12,842 nt of DNA from an uncultured Prevotella sp. (GCA_937898715.1 CALEKA010000007.1:1-12842); one strand, 5' to 3'; positions 1-6,071 are shown, numbered from the stretch's first letter. Numbers and translations: made by a program. The notes: generated from the sequence alone by a model not told the origin.

Positions 1-132
1 GTTGAGGCCTTACAGCAGATAGAAGATAAGGGCTATGCTCGTGCATATGCTGCTGGTGCACGTCCTGTACGTAAGGTTGGCATTAGTTTCTCATCAAAGA
101 CGGGTACAATTGATGATTGGCAAGTGAAGTAG
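1..132 (+). CDS. C-terminal fragment of a PD-(D/E)XK nuclease-like AAA ATPase
   Basis: Frame 1 is open from the window edge to a TAG at 130-132 and encodes 43 residues, beginning VEALQQIEDKGYA and ending TIDDWQVK. The pattern 'AL.QI..KGYA..Y......V.KVGI.FS......DW' is the usual C-terminal tail of the large Bacteroidota family that joins an AAA-ATPase-like domain to a PD-(D/E)XK nuclease-like domain. That identification rests on recalled family patterns. The start and catalytic residues lie outside the window, so neither activity nor intactness can be judged. A hairpin terminator follows at once. The gene is unlikely to be functionally tied to the heme/porin cluster. Confidence 0.7.
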   Translation, partial: VEALQQIEDKGYARAYAAGARPVRKVGISFSSKTGTIDDWQVK

Positions 133-164
133 AGTAGGAGTGAACCTACTTTAGGTAGAGAAAG

Positions 165-207
165 GCCTCGGATTTAGCAAGTGAATGGTTAAATCTGAGG
201 CTTTATT
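165..207 (+). terminator. Intrinsic terminator after the partial ATPase gene
   Basis: A 12-bp stem pairs GCCTCGGATTTA (165-176) with TAAATCTGAGGC (190-201), with one G-U pair and a 13-nt loop. TTTATTGTTT follows. It lies 32 bp after the TAG at 130-132, where a terminator for that gene is expected. Confidence 0.75.
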
Positions 208-230
208 GTTTATCAATGTGTGAGGATATT

Positions 231-258
231 ATGTTTTAGACAAGCTTGCAGTGCAAAT
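231..258. repeat. Short dispersed repeat, copy A
   Basis: ATGTTTTAGACAAGC followed by GCAG and GCAAAT recurs in the same orientation at 2599-2626 as ATGTTTAAGACAAGC, GCAG, GCAAAT. The rest of 209-352 holds no convincing gene; it has two small GC-rich inverted repeats near 286-322 (GGCGG-ATG-CCGCC, and CGTGG paired with CCACG). The two copies lie in the repeat-filled flanks of the AAA ATPase gene. Confidence 0.5.
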
Positions 259-352
259 TGCGGAGAGGATGGACTTCCCTTTTGTTTGGCGGATGCCGCC
301 GACGTGGGGACGCGTTGTCCACGGAACTGGGTGAAGGCTATTGGTATTGATA

Positions 353-439
353 GAACATTAATCTCCATTAATTGCTCATTAACCTTTCATTAATTCTACG
401 ATAGATTGTTGTGAAATGGAATTCGTGACGGATACATGA
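353..439. repeat. 87-bp direct repeat flanking the AAA ATPase gene, left copy
   Basis: This block and 1983-2069 align without gaps and differ at only five positions by eye (two near the left end, three near the right). Both contain a long AT-rich stretch with TTAACCTTTCATTAATTC. The copies lie in the same orientation, 1630 bp apart, and enclose the whole ATPase gene and its promoter. No coding capacity is apparent. Confidence 0.85.
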
Positions 440-476
440 ATATCAACATAGGTCAATATACCCTGCGCGTAATGTA

Positions 477-552
477 TTTGCCTATGCAATGAACAAGAAT
501 ATGACTGTTTTTGCCTATGCAATAGGAATAAATATTAATGATTTTGCCTATG
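477..552 (+). repeat. Three-copy 33-bp-period array upstream of the AAA ATPase gene
   Basis: TTTGCCTATG occurs at 477-486, 510-519 and 543-552, exactly 33 bp apart each time. The second copy extends to CCTAT-GCA-ATAGG, an inverted repeat, and the third to CCTA-TGTTT-TAGG. Copies two and three also share GGAATAAAT downstream. The array ends at the predicted promoter, so it may be a set of operator sites; that role is inferred. Confidence 0.75.
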
Positions 553-576
553 TTTTAGGAATAAATGCTATTTTTG
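543..576 (+). promoter_or_regulatory. Bacteroidota-type promoter of the AAA ATPase gene
   Basis: TATTTTTG (569-576) fits the Bacteroidota -7 consensus TAnnTTTG exactly. A TTTG at 543-546 could act as the -33 element, with a slightly long 22-bp spacer; it is part of the last 33-bp repeat. The ATG lies 28 bp downstream. Confidence 0.6.
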
Positions 577-603
577 CAGTAGTAGATATAAAAGGAAAAA
601 GCT

Positions 604-1947
604 ATGATTAATAGACTATTGATTAAAGAACTTCAGAGATGGAGTGAACGAGAAGGTAGAAAGCCCTTGGTGTTGCGTGGTGCAAGGCAAGTGGGTAAGA
701 CCACGCTCGTAGATGAGTTTGGTAAGCAATATGATGTATATATAAAGTTGAATTTAGAGCAAAGCGAGGATGCTTTTATTTTCTCGAAGTCGGACAATGT
801 GCGGGATATATTCCAATATATATGTGTGCAAAAGAAGGTTGTGATGGATCCTTCAAAGCGAACTTTGCTCTTTATTGATGAAATACAGAATGAGCCAAAG
901 GCTGTGGGGTTGCTAAGATATTTCTATGAGGAGATTCCATGGCTTCATATTATAGCAGCGGGATCGAGGCTTCAGTCGCTCATAAAGCGTCGCATTTCTT
1001 TTCCTGTAGGACGGGTGGAATATTTGTCGCTTCGTCCTTGTTCGTTCTTGGAATATTTGGATGCGATGGGCGAGGATGCTTTGGCAGAGATGGTGAGAGA
1101 AGTGAAAGTGTCACCGATTTACCATGAGATGCTACTTTCTCATTTCAATAAATACACGTTAGTTGGGGGAATGCCAGAAGTTTTGGCTGATTATGCAAAA
1201 AATGGTGATATTGTGAGGTTGATGCCCATTTATCGTTCGCTGTTGGATGGCTATAATGAGGACGTAGAAAAATATGCTCGCAATGAATCTCAAATGAGGG
1301 TGATACGACATCTTCTTACGCATGGATGGGCTGAAGCAGGACAGACGATCACATTTAATCGATTTGGTGGAAGCAATTATACAAGTAAGGAAGTGCATGA
1401 AGCATTGGAAGTGATGCAGAAGGCTTTCTTGCTCAATCTTGATTATCCCATTACAGCGGTGAAGGCTCCAGCTATTCCAGCGCTGACTCGCCAACCTAAA
1501 TTGATTTGGGTAGATTCGGGAATTATGAATTTTTCTGTGGATATCCAGACGGAGTATTTACAAAATACTTCTTTGCTAGATGTATGGAAAGGTCATGCTG
1601 CTGAGCAGATAGTGGCACAAGAACTGCGTATTGTGTTAGATCGAGACTATCGCAACGAGCAATACTATTGGGTTCGCGATAAGAGAGGAACTAATGCTGA
1701 AGTAGATTTTGTGTGGCAATTTAGGTCAGCTATTCTGCCTATAGAAGTAAAGTCGGGGGCGAATGCTCATCTGCGTTCGCTACATTCCTTTATGTCGCAA
1801 ACGGACGCTCCAAATCTGGCTATAAGAGTATGGCCAGGGGAGTATAGTGTGGATGAACTCGTATCTCCCACAGGACATGAATTTCGTCTTGTCAATTTGC
1901 CTTTTTATTATGTGGGAGTGCTGGATAAGGTGTTAGAAAGGGTATGA
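604..1947 (+). CDS. AAA ATPase with C-terminal DUF4143 / PD-(D/E)XK-like domain
   Basis: The 447-residue product has the AAA_14 + DUF4143 architecture common in Bacteroidota. Walker A is GARQVGKTT (26-34) and Walker B is LLFIDE (88-93). The C-terminal part ends in a restriction-nuclease-like signature with D368 in EVDF and E381-V-K383 in PIEVKSG, so the fold may be nuclease-related. Length is normal for the family and no frameshift is seen. The ATG at 604 sits 28 bp after a good -7 box and just after GGAAAAAG. Members are often multicopy and their role is unsettled; defence, mobile-element and toxin-antitoxin links have been suggested. Codon use is A+T-rich compared with the cluster from 3990 on, and near-identical 87-bp repeats bracket the gene. 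It has no evident role in the heme system. Confidence 0.9.
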   Translation: MINRLLIKELQRWSEREGRKPLVLRGARQVGKTTLVDEFGKQYDVYIKLNLEQSEDAFIFSKSDNVRDIFQYICVQKKVVMDPSKRTLLFIDEIQNEPKAVGLLRYFYEEIPWLHIIAAGSRLQSLIKRRISFPVGRVEYLSLRPCSFLEYLDAMGEDALAEMVREVKVSPIYHEMLLSHFNKYTLVGGMPEVLADYAKNGDIVRLMPIYRSLLDGYNEDVEKYARNESQMRVIRHLLTHGWAEAGQTITFNRFGGSNYTSKEVHEALEVMQKAFLLNLDYPITAVKAPAIPALTRQPKLIWVDSGIMNFSVDIQTEYLQNTSLLDVWKGHAAEQIVAQELRIVLDRDYRNEQYYWVRDKRGTNAEVDFVWQFRSAILPIEVKSGANAHLRSLHSFMSQTDAPNLAIRVWPGEYSVDELVSPTGHEFRLVNLPFYYVGVLDKVLERV

Positions 1948-1982
1948 TGTGTAGAATTGGGTGGAGGTTTTTGGAATTTCTT

Positions 1983-2069
1983 GAACATTAATCCCCTTTA
2001 ATTGCTCATTAACCTTTCATTAATTCTACGATAGATTGTTGTGAAATGGAATTTGTGATGGATTCATGA
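1983..2069. repeat. 87-bp direct repeat flanking the AAA ATPase gene, right copy
   Basis: Right-hand partner of 353-439, starting 36 bp after the ATPase stop codon. Ungapped, with five differences by eye. An inverted partial copy of its left end (AATTAATGGAGATTAATGTT) lies at 2584-2603. Confidence 0.85.
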
Positions 2070-2124
2070 TAATTCATGACTGAAGCTAAGCAGAAGGTAA
2101 AGTATCCAAGTTTTTTTCTCTAAA

Positions 2125-2303
2125 GAAATTCTTCTTTATCTCGTGGGCATGTGATAAAGTATTCACATCTAAATTTCGGATTTAGAAATATCCTTGGGCA
2201 TTTTGCACGATAATTCAGCCTAATCCGTGCAAGTTTACAAGGATTCTTTCTATATCCAAAGCTTAAAATACTTATTCTTTTCGACAAGGGAAGCAAGAAT
2301 TTC
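2125..2303. repeat. Imperfect palindromic element of about 180 bp
   Basis: Nested arms pair in order from outside to inside: GAAATTCTT (2125-2133) with AAGAATTTC (2295-2303); AAGTATT (2157-2163) with AATACTT (2267-2273); GGAT (2178-2181) with ATCC (2254-2257); AGAAA (2184-2188) with TTTCT (2247-2251); ATCCTTG (2190-2196) with CAAGGAT (2238-2244); TTGCACG (2203-2209) with CGTGCAA (2226-2232). A local hairpin CTAAAT-TTCGG-ATTTAG sits at 2169-2185. Part of the left half (TAAAGTATTCA, then TTTCGGATTTAGAA) recurs at 12618-12643, so this is probably a dispersed non-coding repeat. Confidence 0.65.
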
Positions 2304-2391
2304 GCCAATCTGTTCTATTTGAACAGTTATAAAGGCCAAGAAAAAATCTGAACTTTCATGTATTGTCAGTAAGAATCATGTAATTGACGAC

Positions 2392-2499
2392 TCATTTCGT
2401 TCGATATGAACATTCATTTCGTTCGATATGAGCATTCATTTCGTTCGATATGAGCATTCATTTCGTTCGATATGAACATTCATTTCGTTCGAAATGAGA
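2392..2499. repeat. Five tandem 22-bp palindromic units
   Basis: Units begin at 2392, 2414, 2436, 2458 and 2480 with the core TCATTTCGTTCGATATGA. They differ only at an A/G position after the core (GAAC or GAGC). The last unit reads TCATTTCG-TT-CGAAATGA, a perfect 8-bp inverted repeat; the others carry one mismatch in the arm. There is no unique spacer between units, so it is a tandem array rather than a CRISPR. Confidence 0.9.
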
Positions 2500-2550
2500 C
2501 AATTAAAAGAGGCTCTAAAAACAATTCGCTGATGTTATTTACTGAAGTTT

Positions 2551-2577
2551 TCTCTAAAGAAAGTTTTTCTTTAGAGA
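2551..2577. repeat. Short perfect hairpin
   Basis: TCTCTAAAGA (2551-2560) pairs perfectly with TCTTTAGAGA (2568-2577) across a 7-nt loop. TTCTCTAAAGAAA also occurs near 2116-2128, at the left edge of the 180-bp palindrome. No poly-T run follows, so a terminator role is weak. Confidence 0.6.
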
Positions 2578-2583
2578 AACTTG

Positions 2584-2626
2584 AATTAATGGAGATTAAT
2601 GTTTAAGACAAGCGCAGAGCGCAAAT
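2584..2626. repeat. Inverted partial copy of the 87-bp repeat joined to dispersed repeat copy B
   Basis: 2584-2603 is the exact reverse complement of AACATTAATCTCCATTAATT near the left end of the 353-439 repeat. It runs directly into ATGTTTAAGACAAGC with GCAG and GCAAAT (2599-2626), the second copy of the 231-258 repeat. Confidence 0.6.
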
Positions 2627-2654
2627 CACAGCGCCGAAGAGCTTATTCCACAGT

Positions 2655-2701
2655 CAAAGGCGGATACGCAGAATGATGATATTCTTGCGTATCCGCCTTT
2701 G
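2655..2701. terminator. Strong hairpin, likely terminator of the regulator gene
   Basis: CAAAGGCGGATACGCAGAAT (2655-2674) pairs with 2681-2701 (starting ATTCTTGCGTATCC), leaving one bulged base and a 6-nt loop. It lies about 60 bp past the stop codon of the minus-strand regulator. Neither side has a clean T run, so factor-independent termination is probable but not proven. Confidence 0.65.
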
Positions 2702-2761
2702 TTGTGTTCTACGAGGTATGATGTAGAGCCTTGTTGCTTATGCTGAGACAATGCGCACAGC

Positions 2762-3715
2762 CTACTTATTCTGCAGTTCGTCAATATTGACAATTTTATT
2801 GACGATGGCGTAGATGGTAAGACCGGCTACAGAGTGGATGTTGAGTTTGCGGGCAATGTTCTTGCGGTGAGTCAGTACGGTGTTGAGCGAGATGAAGAGT
2901 TGCTCGGCTATCTGCTTGTTGGACAATCCGCAGACCACGCAGTGTACGATTTCGCGTTCGCGATCGGAGAGCGTGTCTTCGGTGCGTTTCTCTTCTTCCT
3001 TGACGGCGGGCTCTTCCTGTATGCCTACTTTTTCTTCGAGAATCTCTACGGCAGGCACGAAGATATCGTCTTCTACCTGGCAGTGGATGCGCAGATCTTT
3101 TTCGCAGGTGAAGATGTCGTAGAGCACGTTGTTGAGCAGTTCGGCTTGCTCGGTGGGAGCGTAATATTTAATGATAATGTTTTTCAGTTCTTGCAGCTTC
3201 ACGTCGATGCTGTTGTGTCCACGAGCGAATTGTGAGATGGTATATTCGCCTGTGCGGCGTCCTTGCAGCAGTTGTTCGACATAGCCAAACACTTTGCGGT
3301 TTTCGTGCTGCATGTGCTTACGCACTTCACCCATATAGTCATCGTAGAACTTGAGGATGAGATACGATACTTCGCCCGGCTGGGAGCAGTCGAGTGCTTC
3401 GAGCAGCTTGCGGCGGATGGCTGGAAGCTGGAAGTCGAGGAAGTAAGTATGAGCTTGCTTTAAGTATTCTGTGAGACAGGATACCGAAACTTTGTCGATG
3501 CTGTCGGCTGCGCCACGTGCGCCGCGCTTGATGAAGTTGGCCACAGAAAGGAATGTGGCGGTATCCACTCCGTGAGCCTCGCAAACCTGACGCACGGTCT
3601 GGTCGCCCACGCCAAGGGGAATGCCGAAGCGCGAAAGCATCTGGAGTAGGGAGGGCTCGTCGCAGATGACGTCGCACATGTGGTCGGAGTCCTTGTATGT
3701 GCCGTTGTATACCAT
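2762..3715 (-). CDS. RIC/YtfE-like di-iron hemerythrin regulator with LuxR/NarL-type HTH
   Basis: The 317-residue protein has three parts. Residues 12-62 resemble the ScdA_N/DUF542 domain of iron-sulfur repair (RIC) proteins, but the usual CCGG cysteine motif is replaced by PLGVGD (33-38). Residues about 85-230 form a hemerythrin-like bundle with candidate ligands H89, H134, E138, H167, H211 and E215. Their spacings (45, 4, 44 and 4) equal those between the YtfE di-iron ligands (H84, H129, E133, H160, H204, E208), except for a 2-residue insertion before H167. Residues 249-310 form a LuxR/GerE HTH (LSDREREIV, SNKQIAEQL, NTVLTHRKNIARKL). No receiver domain is present, so the di-iron site is the likely sensor of oxygen, NO, peroxide or iron. 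It is transcribed away from the porin/imelysin/heme cluster and probably controls it. The signal and target are inferred. Confidence 0.88.
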   Translation of the reverse strand: MVYNGTYKDSDHMCDVICDEPSLLQMLSRFGIPLGVGDQTVRQVCEAHGVDTATFLSVANFIKRGARGAADSIDKVSVSCLTEYLKQAHTYFLDFQLPAIRRKLLEALDCSQPGEVSYLILKFYDDYMGEVRKHMQHENRKVFGYVEQLLQGRRTGEYTISQFARGHNSIDVKLQELKNIIIKYYAPTEQAELLNNVLYDIFTCEKDLRIHCQVEDDIFVPAVEILEEKVGIQEEPAVKEEEKRTEDTLSDREREIVHCVVCGLSNKQIAEQLFISLNTVLTHRKNIARKLNIHSVAGLTIYAIVNKIVNIDELQNK

Positions 3716-3778
3716 TTTTAGCGTAGAGTTAAGTAGAGATATAGAGTGTGGCGTAGAGTATTCCTTAAATTAAGTGTT

Positions 3779-3791
3779 ACCCACGATGGGT
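3779..3791. promoter_or_regulatory. ACCCA-CGA-TGGGT inverted repeat
   Basis: A 5-bp perfect inverted repeat with a 3-bp spacer, in the 5' leader or promoter of the minus-strand regulator. It shares the ACCCA/TGGGT half-sites with the palindrome at 3850-3865, with a different spacing. It may be a weaker second operator, for example for autoregulation. Confidence 0.35.
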
Positions 3792-3819
3792 TATGGAATG
3801 TGCTCTATCGTACGCGTTG

Positions 3820-3827
3820 CAAATTTA
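3820..3827 (-). promoter_or_regulatory. Probable -7 box of the regulator gene
   Basis: On the minus strand this reads TAAATTTG, a perfect TAnnTTTG, about 105 bp before the regulator ATG. No well-spaced TTTG -33 element is visible; the nearest, minus-strand TTTG at 3840-3843, is only 12 bp away. The palindrome at 3850-3865 lies just upstream, where an activator or repressor could act. Confidence 0.45.
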
Positions 3828-3849
3828 CGAGTTTTGCAACAAAGGTAAG

Positions 3850-3865
3850 TACCCATATTTGGGTA
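3850..3865. promoter_or_regulatory. Candidate operator, NarL-like 7-2-7 inverted repeat
   Basis: TACCCAT-AT-TTGGGTA holds two heptamers in inverted orientation two bases apart. Read outward to inward, the halves are TACCCAT and TACCCAA; the first fits the E. coli NarL/NarP heptamer TACYNMT fully and the second at all but the last base. The neighbouring regulator has a HTH of the same superfamily. The site lies between the divergent promoters, about 100 bp upstream of the plus-strand -7 box. Confidence 0.45.
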
Positions 3866-3940
3866 TTTTGGGTTTTTCTTGGGGTAGAACGGACTTCAGG
3901 TCCTTAACCGAAGCCTACCATATTTGCTAAAAAAGAGTGA

Positions 3941-3971
3941 TTGCCTACCCCTTTCACACCTCGTAACTTTG
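3941..3971 (+). promoter_or_regulatory. Bacteroidota-type promoter of the small exported protein
   Basis: TAACTTTG (3964-3971) is a perfect -7 box. A TTG at 3941-3943 lies 20 bp upstream, a normal spacing for the -33 element. The ATG is at 3990. This may also be the main promoter of the downstream cluster if transcription passes the hairpin at 4244-4369. Confidence 0.7.
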
Positions 3972-3989
3972 CACTCGAAAAATTAAACA

Positions 3990-4244
3990 ATGAGTGTAAT
4001 GAAATATTTACTTCAAGCTATGCTTCTCGGCGCTTCGCTCACAGCCGTTGTGGGAATTCTCCCATTAGCAGCCACTACGGTGGAGACGAGTGATGCTCCT
4101 ACGGAGGTAGATGCCGTAACATGTGCCACACCTCCCGCCACGCCTGCTAAAAAAGACTCCACTTCTAAGAAGGAGAAGAAAAAGAAGACTTCTAAACAGA
4201 AGAAGCAAAAGAGCAAGGAAGGTAAAGTGAGTTTGGAGATTTAA
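3990..4244 (+). CDS. Small exported protein with a lysine-rich tail
   Basis: An 84-residue protein of unknown function. Residues 1-27 form a signal peptide or membrane anchor (MKYLLQAMLLGASLTAVVG, then ILPLAA). The middle (28-52) is rich in Thr, Ala, Asp, Glu and Pro and holds a single Cys. Residues 54-80 are almost entirely Lys, Ser, Thr and Glu, with runs such as KKEKKKK. No domain is recognised. A second ATG at codon 4 is an equally good start. The gene has its own promoter, lies divergent to the di-iron regulator and is followed by a long hairpin, so it may be the most directly regulated gene here. A cationic periplasmic tail could bind polyanions, acidic loops or the envelope; that is speculation. 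It looks real because of the promoter spacing and signal peptide. Confidence 0.65.
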   Translation: MSVMKYLLQAMLLGASLTAVVGILPLAATTVETSDAPTEVDAVTCATPPATPAKKDSTSKKEKKKKTSKQKKQKSKEGKVSLEI

Positions 4245-4369
4245 GGTTATGAGGTTACTAAGATGTTTGGAGGTTACAAGGTTATAAAGTAAGCTATGCT
4301 CGTTGTGCTTCTTGTAAGCAAAGTAACTTTATAACCTCATAACCTAAAAACTCCAAACTTACTTAAGCC
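4244..4369. repeat. Long imperfect hairpin of short-period repeats (first of three)
   Basis: The left arm carries GGTTATGA, GGTTACTA and GGTTATAA at about 8-bp phasing. AGGTTATAAAGT (4279-4290) pairs perfectly with ACTTTATAACCT (4326-4337). Further out, CTAAGATGTTTGGAG (4258-4272) pairs imperfectly with CTCCAAACTTACTTAAG (4351-4367). It begins at the stop codon of the small gene and could end or stabilise its transcript. Related hairpins follow at 9053-9143 and 11188-11307. Confidence 0.7.
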
Positions 4370-4375
4370 TCAAAA

Positions 4376-4679
4376 CTTCAAATTCTCAAAAAAGATCACG
4401 GGTTTGCGACGCCGGATTTCCTGATGTGGGAACAGCGCACAGACCGAATCGGATCAGAAAGCTCGAACAATCTCGTCAACACACTAAGGCTCACATTGCA
4501 AATAAGGAGATGAGAGATGCTATTGAAACATTGCGCGTTCGGCTGCCAGATTCTCACACGGGAATCACCGCTTCATTCTTTATTCACACTTCCGTATCCG
4601 GAGGGTCGTGAACCCGTTTTTATCTTTCGCTCACTCACACAAAATACTCCTACCGACACAAACACAATTAGAATAAAGA
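4376..4679 (+). other. Unassigned leader region before the first porin gene
   Basis: About 300 bp without a credible gene; the short open frames here have no family resemblance and overlap the porin start. It contains TTCC-TGATGTG-GGAA (4410-4425 area), the small palindrome CCGAATCGG and the hairpin at 4558-4621. No perfect TAnnTTTG box was found; TATCTTTC (4621-4628) is the closest. It may be a 5' leader with regulatory RNA structure, but it matches no riboswitch class I recognise. Confidence 0.4.
4558..4621 (+). terminator. Possible terminator or attenuator in the porin leader
   Basis: ACGGG (4558-4562) and TCAC (4565-4568) pair with GTGA (4608-4611) and CCCGT (4613-4617), followed by TTTTTATCTTT. 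An inner hairpin (ACTTCCG-TAT-CCGGAGGGT) fills the loop. A hairpin with a T run 60 bp before a start codon could end upstream transcription or act as an attenuator. Confidence 0.35.
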
Positions 4680-6071
4680 ATGAAATCAAAAATTGCATTG
4701 CTCACCCTTGGCGCTCTCACAGCAGCTCACGCAATGGCCACCGACGTACAGACGGAGGTGAAGGTCGACAGCGTGAATACGCAAGTTGCTACGACTGCTG
4801 CCACTAAGAGTACAAAGAAGCTTAAGGCCGTTACCTCCGACGAGGATTATCAGAAACTCCGCTTCGGTGGTTATGGCGAAATGGTGGCCAACTTTATGGA
4901 TTATGGCTACAATCGTTTCAATGGAACTTCTACTGGTAATACGAAGGAACATCGTAGCCGTATCTCTATACCGCGCTTCGTGTTTGCCCTCGATTATAAG
5001 TTTACTCCCAAGTGGATACTCGGTGCTGAGATAGAATTTGAGGCGGGTGGTGTAGGTTTCGCACAGGAACTCGAACCCACGGAGAACTTGGAATACGAAT
5101 ATGAAGTAGAGAAAGGTGGCGAAGTAGCGTTGGAACAGTTCCACGTGACTCGTCTGATCCATCCCGCTTTCAATATCCGTGCAGGTCATATGATTGTACC
5201 TGTCGGACTGACCAACTCTCATCACGAGCCCATCAATTTCTTCGGTACTTCACGTCCAGAGGGTGAAACCACCATTCTGCCTTCTACTTGGCACGAAACG
5301 GGTGTGTCGATCTTCGGTAGCTTCGGTAAGGGCTATGCAAGTTTCGACTATGAAGCCATGGCTGTGGCAGGCTTGAATCCCGATGGCTTCGGTCGCGACA
5401 ACTGGGTGGCTGGCGGTAAGCAAGGTATCTTCGAGACCGACAACTTCTCATCACCGGGCTATGCAGCACGCATTAATTATACAGGTGTGCCGGGCTTGCG
5501 CGTAGGCGTATCGGGCTACTATTGCCACGATGTGACGAAGAATGCTGATAAGCCTTGGAAATACTCAAGCGTGGGACGCTCCGCTCTTAAAATCATTTCA
5601 GCCGATGCGCAGTATCGCAATCGCTACGTGACTGCACGAGGCAACTTCATCTGGGGCGACCTCGACAATGCTTCAGGAATCAGTGCGGTCAACTCAAGTC
5701 GTTCTACGAATAGCTATCCAAGCGGTAAGTTCCGTGTGACTGCTAAGAACGCACTCTGCTATGGTGCTGAGGTAGGTATCAATGTGAGCGCATTCTTCAA
5801 CAATCTGAAGGTGCCCGTGCTTTATCCCTTTGCACGATACGATTACTACAATCCGCAGGAGAAAGGCGACAAGGATGTGATGGACAAGCGTATGCAGGTG
5901 TGCAAGTGGACGGCAGGTATCAACTGGTATGCATTGCCCAATCTCGTAGTGAAACTCGACTATACCACACGCCATATCGGTACGTCTAAGCCCTTTGGCT
6001 CTACGCAGTATAATCACGAGAATGAATTCTCTATCGGTGTGGCCTACGTAGGATGGTTCACGAAGCGATAA
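4680..6071 (+). CDS. Outer-membrane porin, 463 residues
   Basis: A signal peptide (MKSKIALLTLGALTAAHA, cleavage near residue 18) precedes a beta-barrel-like sequence of alternating aromatic and polar residues. It begins with LRFGGYGEM and includes LEQFHVTRLI, NIRAGHMIVPVGL and WHETGVSIFG, recalled from Bacteroidota OprO/OprP-like porins. Such proteins form passive channels in the outer membrane; substrate is not predictable here. A strongly acidic stretch around residues 131-148 (EPTENLEYEYEVEKGGE) is probably a loop, and could attract cations, but similar loops occur in many of these porins. The last residues are TKR rather than a terminal aromatic residue. The imelysin gene starts 73 bp downstream and codon use is alike, so the two are probably co-transcribed. 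Confidence 0.8.
   Translation: MKSKIALLTLGALTAAHAMATDVQTEVKVDSVNTQVATTAATKSTKKLKAVTSDEDYQKLRFGGYGEMVANFMDYGYNRFNGTSTGNTKEHRSRISIPRFVFALDYKFTPKWILGAEIEFEAGGVGFAQELEPTENLEYEYEVEKGGEVALEQFHVTRLIHPAFNIRAGHMIVPVGLTNSHHEPINFFGTSRPEGETTILPSTWHETGVSIFGSFGKGYASFDYEAMAVAGLNPDGFGRDNWVAGGKQGIFETDNFSSPGYAARINYTGVPGLRVGVSGYYCHDVTKNADKPWKYSSVGRSALKIISADAQYRNRYVTARGNFIWGDLDNASGISAVNSSRSTNSYPSGKFRVTAKNALCYGAEVGINVSAFFNNLKVPVLYPFARYDYYNPQEKGDKDVMDKRMQVCKWTAGINWYALPNLVVKLDYTTRHIGTSKPFGSTQYNHENEFSIGVAYVGWFTKR

Noticed and set aside
353..2069. Insertion sequence or transposon around the ATPase gene
   Set aside because: No transposase, no terminal inverted repeats and no short target duplication were found; only direct repeats are present.
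2120..2308. 62-codon minus-strand frame
   Set aside because: It coincides almost exactly with the 180-bp palindrome; low-complexity product without motifs.
2392..2499. CRISPR array
   Set aside because: The 22-bp units are contiguous with no unique spacers and no cas genes are near, so it is a tandem repeat.
2762..3715. Classical two-component response regulator
   Set aside because: There is no receiver domain with a phosphorylatable Asp; the N-terminal part is RIC/hemerythrin-like.
4426..4807. Two overlapping short forward frames before the first porin
   Set aside because: No promoter-start arrangement, no family resemblance, and one runs into the porin signal peptide; the region fits a leader better.
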